A DNA stretch of 64,000 nucleotides from Alisma plantago-aquatica (GCA_963693085.1 OY856410.1:1391662863-1391726862); one strand, 5' to 3'; counted from the first letter of the stretch, positions 24,616-37,285 are shown. A program made the numbers and translations. The notes: generated from the letters alone by a model not told the origin.

Positions 24616-26971
24616 TCATATGTAGTTGATTGAGTGACATATGTTGTGTGTTGTATTAACTACAATATAAAAGAGGAAGAGGTTTGTTAATGGTGAACTA
24701 ATGCTCCTCAAGAGGAGGATTGAACCAACTTAGTAAAAAGTATGATGCAATCAATATCCTAATAAGGATAAGAGAGAGACTTTTACACATGTGAAAAACA
24801 TGTTGATAAGAAGGCATTAATACTCCTAAGATGAGTGGAGTATGAATTAGGGTTTGATTCTAGATATTATGATTTTGATTCCTTAAATTGTTAATAAGAA
24901 TAAAACCTAACCCTAATGAAGGGTGATGGTATACTCTTACAACCCTAATTGATTAAGATGGAGAAATCCTAACCCTAATAACGAGTAGGATGTATTTCTC
25001 TCTAATGGCATAATGATGTCATGTGCTACTAAAGTTTTTACCATGAAGTGCAAAATTCAAGAAATATGAGATGATGGGCATAGCCCAGAATAAGCTATGA
25101 TGTTGTGTATGTTACAGATTTAAATGAGCCTTGTGAGCCATGTTATATATCTATACAATAAAGTATAATGATTATACAGTCTGATATCTTAAAAGATAAG
25201 TTGTTACCTATTATGAGGTGATAAGATGCTTAATGAAACCATGTGAGCTATGTGGAATACTATACAACCAGTGAAATGAATACCTTGGTCTGAGTACCTA
25301 GAGGTAATAGTTACCTGTTATAGAGGTAGCAATGTTATGTGGTGATCTAAGGGTTTGAATACCCAAATCCAGTAATCATGATGATGATGATATGAAGGGA
25401 TGAGAATTCCCAGTGATGTGATAAGGGACTAAGATCCTGAGTGTTATATATATCTAAATGTGTTCCAAAGATTAGAAAAGTACTCGATAGATGTATTACA
25501 CCTTTCTTTGTAGCATTTGTTTGTGATTAATGCTTATAACGTGTTTGATGCTAAAATAATGTTGTAATACACTTTATATATCATTAGAAACCATAAAATG
25601 TAGCTGCCCTAACCATAGATCCATCAATGTCAGAATTTGTTGAATGGTGAAATGGGTTTTTCCCATGGGATAACCTGGAGTGCATATTTTTAATATACGA
25701 GGGTGTGAACTTGGACAGCCATATGTGAGTTGATCCCCTTACGTCCAAAACCTTGGGGATTGGCTATATGCCATATCCTGGTATGAGTGTGAAAGTGGTC
25801 GTAGACTCAGTAATGAGCACGGTGAACTGGCTCGTGGCTCAGAGTATGGCTATATGCCATGACCCAGTAATTTTATAACTAGGGACGGTTGTGTGTCTGT
25901 TGTTCCTCTAAGAGTGCATGCTACGGCTGTAACTCTATTGCAAAGATGCCACTATACCCCAACATAGCTAATTTGCAATGACACAAGATGTCCTGCCAGC
26001 AGATGACATGAGATGTCCTGCTATATCTGTGTGGTCTTGTACTGACCGAGATAGAAGAGGTCTTGGCAAACGGCTCTATCATTGTCCTTGTATGGTACTG
26101 ACTTATGAGAAGTTTGTGGTCGGTTGGAGCATGAATGGTATATTTCATATCCTCAAGGCATAAGTGTGATTGTAAAATGTAATCAGTCGTGTAGAATATT
26201 TGTTTAAGGATCAAATACGGAAATCATTGGTTGATGTGTACTTCAGTTATACATCTTGGATGATAGATGTTATTTATGTTTCTTTACATTCCTTATAAAG
26301 TGGGTAGATGGTTTATTACTTACCATGGATAAATGCATCATTTTCTGAAGTAAAGAAATTACTCTGTCATGTTCATACAGTGATTAATCTTGCTAGTTAA
26401 ATCTAAAAGAACATCTGCTCAGTTTTATAATGCTTATATGTGATAATAATATGGTCGGCGGAGAGTTATATCTCTCTCTAGGACAATTGTCTCACCATGT
26501 GGAATCCAAAATTTTTAGGTTGATGTGCATGAGGAGGTAGAGGCTTTTCTACAGAGGGAGAGCAACAGCCAGGGTAGAAGTAACAACTCAGGTTGAGTAT
26601 ATTGTCTGTCGGGATTTGTAGATAGAAGTCCTATGTGTCGTCTATATACTCTCAGGTCCTTGGAGTCAGTTCATAATGGTTTCATGAACGATCTGAGGAT
26701 TTTGACTTGTATGCCTTGAGGTTTTATTTTGCTTCAGTCTATGTTTTGATAGAGCAACTATTATATGTTGTCCTCGAGATGATAAGAAACAGTGTTTGTA
26801 TAATGTGAATCATGATATGTATAAGTTTTGGATCTTTCAGTAAGAGTTTCCTGGAAGAGGATCTCGTTGCGAAATGGTTTTAAATTTTAGTGATGTTTGT
26901 TATTCCAATGTTTATGATTATTTCGCATAATTAGTAATGATTTGGTTGTTGGTTTGGTGGTGGTCGTTACA

Positions 26972-26976
26972 ATCAC
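26972..26976. other. Target-site duplication ATCAC (right)
   Basis: Matches 6118-6122 and is followed by AGACTCGATTTTGACCAACA, the continuation of the interrupted LTR. Confidence 0.92.
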
Positions 26977-27664
26977 AGACTCGATTTTGACCAACATCAA
27001 AGAAAGCCAAAATGTTGGGCATCTACCCCATCGCCTCCCGAGCCCAGCAAGCCCTAGAACAGGGTGTGGGCTGCCAGAAACTCCAATGATGGGTTCCACC
27101 GTGGATAACAGGTCAGAGAACACTTGGTGGTAGAAGACACAAAACTAAACAAGGGCCAGTGAAAACAAGCTCGATAAACGCGTTGTACCCAGGTGAAGAT
27201 AAAGAGCAACCTTTTATGAAGGCTTATAGGAAAACTCGCTAAAACCAAACTAGGGTTCATGGATGCAGATGATGTGAAGAAAAGGGGGGAAATGGGGACA
27301 TACAACAAATCTGATGAAGTGATGGTGTCAGGACCTCTGTGAGGACTCATTGAAGCAAAGTAGGTGGCCAAAGGATGTTGTGTTAGCATCCATTACGGGT
27401 TCAAACTCAGCCAAAGCTGACAGCAAGGTTATTGACTAATTAGTGTTATATTGAATTACAATTTGATATTACAAATTGACTAACTAGGGTTATATTGAAC
27501 TACAATTTTATGTTATAATGTGAATTTGTCTCTGAATTTACTGAAATCAAGCTTTGAACATTATAATAAGATATTTTCATCACATTAGGGTTTAGTTGAG
27601 CATCAAGTTTTAAATTTGAAATTAGGGTTTCTAATTTGGGATTATAAACAAATAGGGTGTTACA
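26977..27664 (-). repeat. Right LTR of Tekay-like Gypsy element, right portion
   Basis: It resumes the homology with the left LTR at about 1955 and ends GGGTGTTACA at 27664. Relative to the left LTR about 770 bp are missing (left-LTR 2400-3170, junction near 27430). Next to the junction a segment of roughly 50 bp (TTATATTGAATTACAATTT) is duplicated. Confidence 0.85.
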
Positions 27665-28750
27665 ATTAGGGTAGGCAGTGGACGATCGAGGTGGATGTCG
27701 TGAAGGTGAAAGTGGAGGTCCAAAAAGTGGTGGCATGTGTTTTTGGTTGGAAATCATTTTTCCCATGAATGGTGGTGGCATCTATGGACGAAAAATCACA
27801 CAATTGTGGTATCCTACTATAGCGGAGGTTGATATGTACATGTAGCAATAGAATATGCTATTTCCCATGAGGTCAAAAAACTTGATGGAGAAGAGGTAAA
27901 TCCCTTAACAAATTGCACAAAACAAAGGAGGATGAGGCTATTGATGGTCCATAGGACTCAGAGATGGGTGGTGATGATGATCTCGATGTGAAAGGGGGTG
28001 GATTGTGAGGTGTAAATGCTTGAGGAGGTGTTGTGTAATGGGTGCAGGTGGTGTGGTGTGGAGGTTGTAGGCTGCTTCTTTCTTGTGATAGCTATGCTTT
28101 TCTCATAAAACATGGTGTAGTGTCATTGTGTAAGAGCCTAATGTCTGTCTCATGGATTTTGGGTATAATCTCCTTATTGACATAGAACACGACATGTACT
28201 TTGGTGTGTACTTCTCTTTTTGTAATTTCTCTAGGACATTATGTTTGGCAGAGTACATGTTGTGTAGTATAGTATTATGCCCTCTAAAGATCTTGATTCC
28301 ATTTACTATGAAAAAGGAAACACAACATGTAATGTGGAATTATGGCATGTTTTTCACTGAGGTCCTTTCCTTGAAAAATCCCTCGAAAGTAGAGTCATAA
28401 ACATTGAAAACTTGTTGTGTAGTTGAGAATCTATACAATTATTGTGGTCCAGCAACACATTGCACACAGTGGTAATGTCAAAACATACCATGATGTTGGA
28501 AGAAAAATGTAGAACTTCATGATATGCTCCTTTCCTTGAGAAATCAACAATACACATGGAATTCAAGTACTAGAGAATCAAAGTGGCCTCAAAATACTCT
28601 TTTTCAAATTGATATGAGTCTAGATATTTATTGAAAAATGTATAACAAGAATGAAATGTACTAAATTAAAATTAAATATGCTAAATTATTTTGTGGAGAT
28701 GACTCCACAATAGCCATTTGTTTATAGTCTATAGTATACTCTTTAATCTC
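27665..28750. other. Unassigned sequence
   Basis: No gene or repeat that I can name. A minus-strand frame near 27781-27660 is Pro/Ser-rich (MPPPFMGKM...) and short. Two related stretches (TGAGGTCCTTTCCTTGA near 28360 and TGCTCCTTTCCTTGAGAAAT near 28530) suggest an old internal duplication. It probably belongs to the 3' part of the Gypsy element whose gag follows. Confidence 0.4.
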
Positions 28751-28751
28751 T

Positions 28752-30103
28752 TCAATCTCTTGATGACCCAGATTGTGCCCCCCTCTGAGTAGGTTCTGAT
28801 TGTCTAGGCATCATTGCAACTAGAGCCTTTAATGCAAGCATATATGCATGTTTGGCAATCTGATTTAGCATCATCTTTGAGTGATTTTCTATTCCATCCA
28901 CCTTGTTAGAGAGTTCTTTAGTGTTTCCTTCATGTCTAGTCCTTGCCAACAGAATTCAACTTTACTTGGGTGAAGACAAAGGTATTTATAAGTGATTGGA
29001 TCTCATATTGTTGTTCCATTGAAACTTATTTGAATTATATCGCCACCATTATTGAATCCATGGCGTCTTCTATTTCCTTATAGATTGTTGAATTGTTTGT
29101 GAAAGGTTCTCTATTGATTCTGAATGTTATTACTATGGTAGGATAAATTGGGTAGTCCCTCCATCTAAGGTTGTATATGTTGGAGAATGGGCCATAGGGT
29201 TTCTTGTTCCTGAAGTTTCCAACATAATTACACTGCTCGACATACACATTTGGTGATGGGCATGAAGAAGAGTAATGCCCTTCTCCTCCACATGATTCAC
29301 ATGTAATAGTAACAGCATTGACTTGTTGTGATGATATCCGGTCAAGCTTCTTAGTGATTTCATCGGTAAATGTTGTTAGGGCATCAATAAAATCAACACT
29401 TCTTGTCCCTCATTGTCCATCTATTGCAGATTTAGAAGACATGAGCACACATTCTAAGACCCATTGCATTGATTCAAGGCCATGTCATCAATAATAACAT
29501 AGGCATAATTGGGAGTTTTGTTCATTAGAGAGCCAATGGTATCTGAATTTACAATGACATGTGTGAATCAAATGAAGAGGTCATGAAAAGGATGCAACAA
29601 TCTTTGCTTGGGATGAAATCAAGTTTAGTTGCAAGCAAGAGAACCGATGCAAGAGTGTGAGCTTTTGTTGTAATTTGATCATTCAAGTCTATGTCTTTCG
29701 TTGTCGCTTGGTCCAGGACCAAAAAAGAGACATCTACTACACACTATGGGATTGCCTGTGATCTAATAAAAATTGAATGAAAAACCATTCTAGAATATTT
29801 ACGTCATTAGCCACTCCTCTAGTCCGTGATGTGGTCATAAACAAAATAGATTTTAAAATTTGTCCCATGAATCGTATAAGGTATCCCCATATTTTTGGGT
29901 GAACATGGTCAATTGGTTCTTCAAATTCATGGTCTTATTCTTGGGTAGTATTTATTAGGATCTCCTTGAGTAAATAATTCCATGTGTTGATTGAATGGGT
30001 GGACATGATAACAGTGAAGCTTTGTCACTATGCTACAGAGTGAAAGGAAATAGAAGTAGGTGCAGCCCATCTATAGGAAAGCTAGTGATCTTAACAGTTC
30101 CTA
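28752..30103 (-). pseudogene. Ty3/Gypsy gag, C-terminal part, decayed
   Basis: Read on the minus strand from 30103 downwards in shifting frames, it shows LFPFTL, then LKNQLTMFTQKYGDTLYDSW (near 29900), then PHHGLEEWLMT. A perfect CCHC knuckle CESCGGEGHYSSSC (about 29307-29266) follows, and then CNYVGNFRNKKPYGPFSNIYN and NLRWRDYPIYP. The tail NKVDGIENHSKMMLNQIA (about 28900) matches the usual ExQIGQLA stretch after the knuckle. This order is that of plant Gypsy gags with the FSNTYNPGWRNHPNFSW motif (Athila/Tat-like). It is broken by frameshifts and stops. The reading continues into 39452-39649 on the far side of the Copia insertion. Confidence 0.72.
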
Positions 30104-32240
30104 TGTTGGTATGTATGCCCATAGAGCCAGTCATATGATGATTGTAATGGCATACTTTGTAATCATTTGAATAATAATAATAAAGGTAATTTTCGTCTAT
30201 ATGTTTTAACTATTTTGAGATAATAGTACTACATGATAGATGTCTAGAGAATGAAAAAACTCAATGATGTATGTCTTCAAGTATGTGACTTGAACAATGA
30301 GATCATACGGATGTTAAGAGTGTGTACAATCTCACTAATGTCCCTAATCGGTTGTTATTGCGGAAATAACCATAGACATCAATAACACAGAAGACTAGAG
30401 TGTGTGTTGGTTGATGACAGAATCTCATTAGTCATGATATATGATATCCAATCAAGCACATAGATACATGTTAGATAACAGTGTATCGGACTGACCCACC
30501 ATAAGAGTGATGCATAGAAACCACACTTGGTTAGTCAGGATCATCTCTTATAGTATTGGTGGTGATTGTGGTTCTTAGACTTGAAATCACTACACTCATC
30601 ACATGTCGTTGGGTACACTTTGACATCATCAAATGCAGTCCTGAAACATGGGTTGTTATAACGGTGATGATTGGGTGACTTTGACACATGGGGACTTGAC
30701 TTTGAACGATAGATATGGAATTTCTCCCTCCTAAGGGAGTGTGATATCCTGGCCACTTGAGGAGTGAGACTAAGAAATGCATGGCCATGCACATGTAAGT
30801 CAATATATGATATTGAACTTACATATATCTCAGGCAGACTACTCTGAATCAAGAAACATGGATTGAACATTTGTAGAGGATGACAAGTACATGCCTTGAG
30901 TTCAATCTGGATATCAGTGACAAAGGGACTATACATTCACTGTAACACCAATAAAATATTGTAGGTTGAAAGTTCTCCAACTTTCCTCTTCACTTGGGTA
31001 GCACGAATGTGCGAATAGGTACCACTCTTTTCTTGTGATGTCATAAGTTAGTTATGGACATTTACTGCCAACGTGAAATGGAAGCTATAGGGTCACACAC
31101 ATAGGTTTAACCTGGAAGAGGAGTTTATCCATGAATGATGTTTAGATTGATTAATAAAGTGTTTAGGTACTCAATTAAACATTCAATCAATAGACTTGAC
31201 TCATAATCATCAAGTTCAAGTGTTGAACCAATTGATTAGAGTGTCAGATTGATTGAGAACTGCATTGATTGAGTTCTGCACAACCTGGACCACCAATCGA
31301 CCGGTTCACAGGGTGAACTGATTGGCTCATGGTCAGTGAGATGACCGGTTCACTTGGACCAAACGAGCATGTGTTGGGTTTCTAGGTTCGTGAGTAAAGA
31401 TTCTTGTTTCACTTGTTCAATTTGATTGGGACAAGAATTAATCTTTGCATTAATTAGAAATGAATAAGGAAAGGCAATTGTGGGCAAGTATGGGAAGTGA
31501 AATGACCGGTTCACTAGGTGAACCAATTGTCTCTCCTGCCTAAATGATTGGTTCAGTTATGAACCGATCGGTTCACTTGCCCAAATGACTGGTTGAGTTG
31601 TGAAATGATTGGTTTGTCTGTCACAGTACAATTAGTTTGTGGAAAATCAGGACCCTTCTGCTCCCGCACTGACTGGGAACCCTGACCCTGCCCTCTACTA
31701 TGAATAAAGGGGTACAGTGGGGTTCTCAAAACACACAACTCAGGACATCAATTGCTATGCAAAGTTGTTGTCCTCTCTAGTTTTGGTAACCAAGAGAGCC
31801 CAAGCAAGTTCTACCTGTCCAGGGAGGAACAGTAAGGGAAAGACAACTACAGAAAAGTTATTGGTGGTGGGAGAGTGTGTTAGTGACTAGTACACCGATA
31901 GAGGGGGACGACTCCTTCTAGTATGTCCATCAAGACGACTAGAGTTCTCGGTGGTCTGTGTGGACTATCTATAGAGGTGGGAGATTTTTGCCGCTCAGGA
32001 GGACGATTGTCAACCACAGTCTGGGTCTACACTACGAGCTATACAAATGTTGTCGAAGACTAGGTGGTTGAAGACCGCACTAGCTGTGAGGTATTGTCGT
32101 TGAGAAAGCCTCAGGACCAGGTATATCTTGCTAAACCATCCTTCTTAATGCATATTTATTGATGCGATCTGCTGGTTATGGGTTTGTGGTTAGATAAAAA
32201 TTTTGTTTCTGATGTGTATTCTGTCCCACAAAACCCAACA
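30104..32240 (+). repeat. 5' LTR of Copia element (2137 bp)
   Basis: TGTTGGTATGTATGCCC to CAAAACCCAACA, immediately followed by the primer-binding site. The U3 contains a cluster of GGTTCAC inverted repeats (31295-31620). The TATA box at 31699-31706 reads TATGAATA, whereas the 3' LTR keeps TATAAATA, so the promoter of this copy is probably weakened. Confidence 0.92.
31295..31620 (+). repeat. GGTTCAC inverted-repeat cluster in U3
   Basis: Repeated CCGGTTCAC words, several paired with GTGAACC: GGTTCACAGGGTGAAC (31303-31318) and GGTTCACTAGGTGAACC (31508-31524). There is also a perfect 14 bp palindrome GAACCGATCGGTTC (31561-31574). The counterpart in the 3' LTR is at about 38480-38830, for example GGTTCACAGGGTGAACC at 38491-38507. 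They lie upstream of the TATA box. Confidence 0.75.
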
Positions 32241-32241
32241 G

Positions 32242-32253
32242 TGGTATCAGAGC
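32242..32253 (+). other. Primer-binding site (initiator tRNA-Met)
   Basis: TGGTATCAGAGC, an exact match to the complement of the plant initiator tRNA-Met 3' end, one base after the 5' LTR. Confidence 0.92.
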
Positions 32254-33631
32254 CACGTCAACATACTATGTTTTAGGATTAATCAATATGACCGGATTTT
32301 GGTTTTTGCCATTTATTTATTGCATGTGATGTGAATAATTCAATTGGCTAATGTGTTTATCCGATTAAACACCATAAATCCCTATATACATATACGATAT
32401 GGTATATATTTGCAATCGATATGTGTCACCCTAAAATGGATTTGATGGTGGATGTGTAGCATGATTATGGCCTATAAACCCCTATATGTGTGCATGGTTG
32501 GTTGTGGTTGTTTGCATCTTGGTCTGCATACCGAGTCCTTTCTTCTATTCCAGATGTAACTTGAGATAACTCAAGCCTTCTCTTTCTACCTTTGCTCCCC
32601 CCCAAATGTAACTCAGGTCTTTCCAAAGAGATATGTAAAAATAGGATAGTTTTATTTCCTATTATGTTAAAGAACGATGGGTGCCCAGACGAGCGATTGG
32701 AGGACCGAGACAACCAGTTGATGGTGCAAGACGAGTAGTTGGTGTCTTGACGAGGAGAATGATGACTCGACAAACCGACCGTCTGGAGGAGCCAGACGAT
32801 CGGTTGGTGACAACCAACTAACCAGCCAGAAGGCGAGTCGATCAGTAATAGCATGAGCTGATCAACTTGGAATGGACCAAGTACATATCTTCATCAACTA
32901 TAGGTTGTTGTATGTGATGTAGACCTAGATGACTGTAATTCCTTGTGGCTCAAGGAATTACAATATGATGGCCATAATCATCGCTTTATCGCTTCGCATG
33001 TTTTCTTACAGGATATAGCACGTATATGATGCATATTGTATATGTGATGATTGGATATGTTAAGTATATAAATATCAAACCTCCCAAATATAAATATTAA
33101 CTTTGTGATGCCTTTCAAAAGCAACACACATGAAAAGCTTGATCGACTAAGTGTGGGCATGCCTTCACGTGGTGCACCATCTATCTTGTGGAACTGTGAT
33201 AGTGGGTATGTGGGTTTTCCTTCACAGGGTGCATACTCATTGTGTTGGCTTCTGGGAATGAACTTAACAAGGTGATCTTAATAGGATTAAGCACCTTGGG
33301 GCATGGATATGTTCATGACAAAGAGTTGTGCATAACATCTATCAAGAGTTGCATATGATGCAATTGGCAAAAGTTGCCTACCTGAAAGAATCTAGTTGTG
33401 GGTGACAGCCATCACTGGTCCATAACTTAGAGGAAGTCAGGATCTTGCTCACTAGAAGGTTGTACATTGCAATCTTCCAAATTGATACGTGAGGGTTATC
33501 AGTTTGATCAAAATAGTGGGATCGATAATTAATTAAAGACCTAATTAATATCATCTATTTTATTCAAATCAAATCAAATCAAATCAAAAGGAGTTTTGAC
33601 AAAATGCAAATGTTTTCTCTTATAGAATCAA

Positions 33632-34647
33632 ATGGCTAAGAAATCATCGTTGAAATCGGACAATTTAATTGAGATAAATTTCCATAACTGGTTAAGGACT
33701 ATGAGAAGTGCTCTTCGTATTCGTAAGATACCAGTGGTTATAAATCTGCTCTATGTACACCTAAGGCATTGCTTGAATGCAAACTGATAGAGGGAGATCC
33801 AGTTAGACCCCATGTGCTCAATATGATTGGGCATATAGAAACTCTAAAGAAACGGGGATTTCATTTGGGTCAAGAGTTGGCCACGGATATGATTTTGCAA
33901 TCTTTGCCTAAATCATATAGCATGTTTATCAAGTATTACTACTTGTGTAACATGGCTAAACTGCTGTCAGAGTTGCTTGACATTTTGACAAATGTTGAAG
34001 TACAAATGAAGAAGGATAGTTCCATGATAGTGATCATTGGAATGGAGTCCAAGGACACAGGCAAGGCAGAGAAGCATTCTCCCACCAAGCTAAGGTCCAA
34101 ATCTTCTACACTCAAAATACGGAGAGGATTAAGGAAATCAAGGAAGATGAATTCAGAGATAGAGATCTCTACTTTCGATGTATACGTAATTGAGATTAAC
34201 TTTACTACTTCTTTATCATGTGCGCTTGATACCAGATGTGGATCACACATTTGTTCAAATGTGAAAGATCTAAAAACAAGTAGGCCTTTAGCAAAAGGTG
34301 AGGTTGAACTACATGTTGCTAATGGAGCAAGAGTTGCTTCCATTGCAGTAGGAACGTATGCATTATCTCTACCAAGTGGGCTGATAATAGAGTTACAGAA
34401 CAGCTATTATGTACTTGCCATTAATAGGAATATCATTTTTGTATCTTGTTTGGACAAGGATGGATTTGAATTTCTTATAAAGAATAGAAAATGTTCCATT
34501 TCTAAAGATGGGATATTTTATGGCAGTGCCCCGATGTCTTATGGTCTGTATTTGATAGATCTACAGAGAAGTGTATACAATGTAAACACCAAAAGAAAAA
34601 GAAACTCAATGACTCAAACAAAACATACCTTTGGCATTGTCGTCTAG
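33632..34647 (+). pseudogene. Copia gag and protease, decayed
   Basis: Gag starts at ATG 33632 (MAKKSSLKSDNLIEINFHNW) in one frame and continues after a shift in the 292-codon frame from 33769. That frame has HVLNMIGHIETLKKRGFHLG and LATDMILQSLPKSY, the UBN2-type gag core. The CCHC nucleocapsid knuckle normally found between gag and protease is missing, and only a Lys-rich linker remains. The protease follows at about 34215 with the motif LDTRCGSHIC; the catalytic D-(S/T)-G has become Asp-Thr-Arg (34228-34236). Then come KGEVELHVANGARV and LQNSYYVLAINRNIIFVS, typical of this protease. It cannot be active as it stands. Confidence 0.85.
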
Positions 34648-35572
34648 GGCACATAAATGAGAATCACATATCTAGACTCCATAAAGATGGTTATCTGGAC
34701 TCTTTGATTTTGAATCATTAGAGACATGTGAATCTTGTTTATTGGGAAAGATGACCAAGGCTCCTTTTTCAAGAAAAGGTGAAAGAGCAAGTGATCTATT
34801 AGGGCTCATACATACTAATGTATGTGGGTCTTTTAAAACAAGTGTTGGAGGTAAGTATCAGTACTTCATTACCTTTATTGATGACTTCAGTAGGTATGGA
34901 TATGTTTACCTGATGAAACATAAGTCAGAGACCCTTGAAAGGTTCAAGGATATCATGAATGAAGTACAAAACCAACTTGGCAAAAGTATTTAGGCACTTC
35001 GATCCGATCGAGGTGGAGAATACTTAAGCCAAGAGTTTGAGGACCTTCTGAGAGCTCGTGGTATTGTATCACAATGGACTCCACCTGGAACACCACAACA
35101 TAATGGTGTGTCAAAAAGAATGAATCACACATTACTAGACATGGTGTAATCTATGATGAGTTTTGTCGATCTTCCAACTCCCTTCTGGGGTTATGCTGTT
35201 GAAATTGCCACTTATTCACTTAACTGTGTACCATCTAAATCAGCTCAAAAGACACCATATGAGATATGGCACGGGAAGCATCTCGATGTGTCTTTTATGA
35301 GGATTTGGAGATGTGAAGCTTATGTCAAGAAAATGTTTCCTGAAAAGCTTGGACCAAAATCCGATAAGTGTTACCTTGTTGGATATCCCACAAAAACTAG
35401 GGGATATTATTTTTCCACTCTATCTGGCAACAAAGTGTTTGTTGCTATAACTGGTGTATTCCTAGAAAAGGAATTTATTTCCAAAGGAATTAGTGGGAGG
35501 AAAATAGAGCTCGAAGAGGTTCGAGACCAACAAGAAAACATTAAACCAATAGATGTACAAGAGGAACATTGA
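34625..35572 (+). pseudogene. Copia integrase, decayed, active site mutated
   Basis: The GAG_pre-integrase zinc region reads LWHCRLGHINENHISRLHKDGYL and then CESCLLGKMTKAPF, with a frameshift near 34705. The rve core follows. The first catalytic Asp is Asn (IHTNVCGSF, 34817-34819). The second Asp is present (SDRGGEY, 35006-35008). The catalytic Glu 36 codons further on is Lys (VSKRMNHTLL, 35114-35116). So two of the three DD35E residues are lost. TAG at 34991-34993 and TAA near 35150 interrupt the frame. After 35153 it is open for 139 codons through PTPFWGYAVEIATYSLN and PYEIWHGKHLDVSF. Integrase normally inserts the cDNA; this copy cannot. Confidence 0.9.
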
Positions 35573-35574
35573 GA

Positions 35575-36530
35575 ATCACAAGTTGTTGTGGAGTCTCAAA
35601 TTCCTCAAGTAACACAGGAACCTCATAGATCTGGTAGGACACGCCTTGAGCCTGAAAGATGTGGATATCTTGTGACTCAAGAAGGTAGTGAGTTGGTCAT
35701 AGATGATGAGCCAACTACCTATCTAGAAGCTATTTAGGGACCAAATTCTAAGAAATGGCTTGAGGCCATGAGATCTGAGATGGAATCCATGTATACCAAT
35801 AAGGTATGGATCTTGGTGGATCCACCTGAAGGGGTAAAATCCATAGGATGCAAGTGGGTCTTCACGAAGAAGACCGACATGGATGGCAATGTGCAAACTC
35901 ATAAAGGTAGATTGGTTGCAAAGGGTTTCATACAAGTTCAAGGTGTTGACTATGACAAAACATTTTCTCCAGTTGCCATGATTAAGTCCATTAGGATCAT
36001 GCTTGCTATTGCAGCCTACTATGACTATGAGATTTGGTAGATGGATGTTAAAATCGCATTCCTTAACGGGAATCTTGTCGAGGATGTGTACATGACACAA
36101 CCTGAAGGTTTTATAAATCTAAAGGATGCAAATAAAGTTTGTAAGCTACAAAGGTCAATTTATGGATTGAAGTAAGCATCTCGGAGCTAGAATCTTCGAT
36201 TTGATGAAGCAGTCAAAGAGTTTGGCTTTAGTCCAAATGAAGATGAACCTTGTGTGTACAAGAAGGTTAGTGGGAGCATGACTACATTCCTCATATTGTA
36301 TGTAGATGACATACTGTTGATGGAGAATGACATTCCTACTTTACAAAAGGTAAAGACATGGATTGGAAATACATTCTCAATGAAAGACTTAGGAGAAGCA
36401 TCATATATCTTAGAAATCAAGATCTATAAAGATAGATCCAAGAGGCTTCTTGGACTAAGTCAAAGCACATACATTGACAAGGTGTTGAAGAGGTTCAGCA
36501 TGGATAACTCAAAAAGGAAGCATACCCATG
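35575..36530 (+). pseudogene. Copia reverse transcriptase, decayed
   Basis: A linker with RSGRTRLEPERCGYL precedes the RVT_2 domain: KSIGCKWVFTKKTDMDGNV, KGRLVAKGFIQVQGVDYDKT, FSPVAMIKSIRIMLAIAAYYDYEIW, stop, [19 protein letters not shown], stop, ASRS, stop. The catalytic YVDD box is intact (36299-36310). Premature stops are TAG 35736-35738, TAG 36038-36040, TAA 36172-36174 and TAG 36187-36189. The expected residues are Gln, Gln, Gln and Trp, all reachable by one C-to-T or G-to-A change. A frameshift near 36515 puts the following MRHGVPIS into another frame. Confidence 0.9.
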
Positions 36531-37285
36531 AGGCATGGAGTTCCCATCTCTAGAGCTCAATGCCCCAAATCTTGTGAATATAGGGAACGCATGAATGGGA
36601 TTCCATATGCATCTGTAATTGGATCCATCATGTACGCAATGTTGTGCACTCATCCTGATGTCTCGTATGCATTTAGCATGACGAGTAGATACCAGTCAAA
36701 TCCCAGAGATGCTCATGGGACAGTCGTAAAGAACATCCTAAAATACTTGAGAAGGACTAAGGATCAGTTCATCATTTACGGCATTGAGGAAGAGTTGGTG
36801 GTAAAGGGTTACACCGATTCAAGCTTCCAAACTGATAAAGATGATTACAAATCATAGTCAGGATTTGTGTTTTGCCTCAACAATGGAGTTGTGACCCAGA
36901 AGAGTTTCAAGTAAGAGACAGTTGCAGATCCTACGATAGAGGCTGAGTATATTGATGCATCCCATGAGGAAAAGGAGTTTGTGTGGATCAAGAAGTTCAT
37001 CTCTGAACTTGGGATGGTTCCTAGCATATGTGATGTAATTAAGCTTTATTGTGACAACAATGGAGCTATTGCATAAGCTAAAGAACCCAGATCCCATCAG
37101 CGGTCCAAGCACATACATCGGCGCTTCTGTCTCATACGAGAGATCATACAATGAGGAGATGTGAATATTTGCAGAGTACCAACCAAAGACAATATTGTTG
37201 ATCCCTTGACTAAGGCACTTTCATAGCAGAAGCATGATGGTCATGCTAGATCACAAGGACTGAGGTTCATGGGTGATTGGCTCTA
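36528..37285 (+). pseudogene. Copia RNase H domain, decayed
   Basis: YASVIGSIMYAMLCTHPDVSYAFSMTSRYQSNP leads into GYTDSSFQTDKDDYKS, stop (36855-36857), SGFVFCLNNGVVTQKSFK, stop (36912-36914), ETVADPTIEAEYIDA. Then LYCDNNGAIA is followed by a stop (37074-37076), and RSKHIHRRF by a TGA (37152-37154). VPTKDNIVDPLTKALS is followed by a TAG (37224-37226). The Asp and Glu positions of RNase H (YTDSS, EAEY, CDNNGA) are preserved. Each stop replaces an expected Gln or Arg codon by a C-to-T change. Confidence 0.88.

Noticed and set aside
30531..30936. ORFs of 90-131 codons on the minus strand of the Copia LTR
   Set aside because: They lie within the LTR, lack any known domain, and the larger one is not preserved in the 3' LTR.
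32242..32253. tRNA-Met gene fragment
   Set aside because: Only the 12 bp complementary to the tRNA 3' end is present, directly after an LTR: a primer-binding site, not a tRNA gene.
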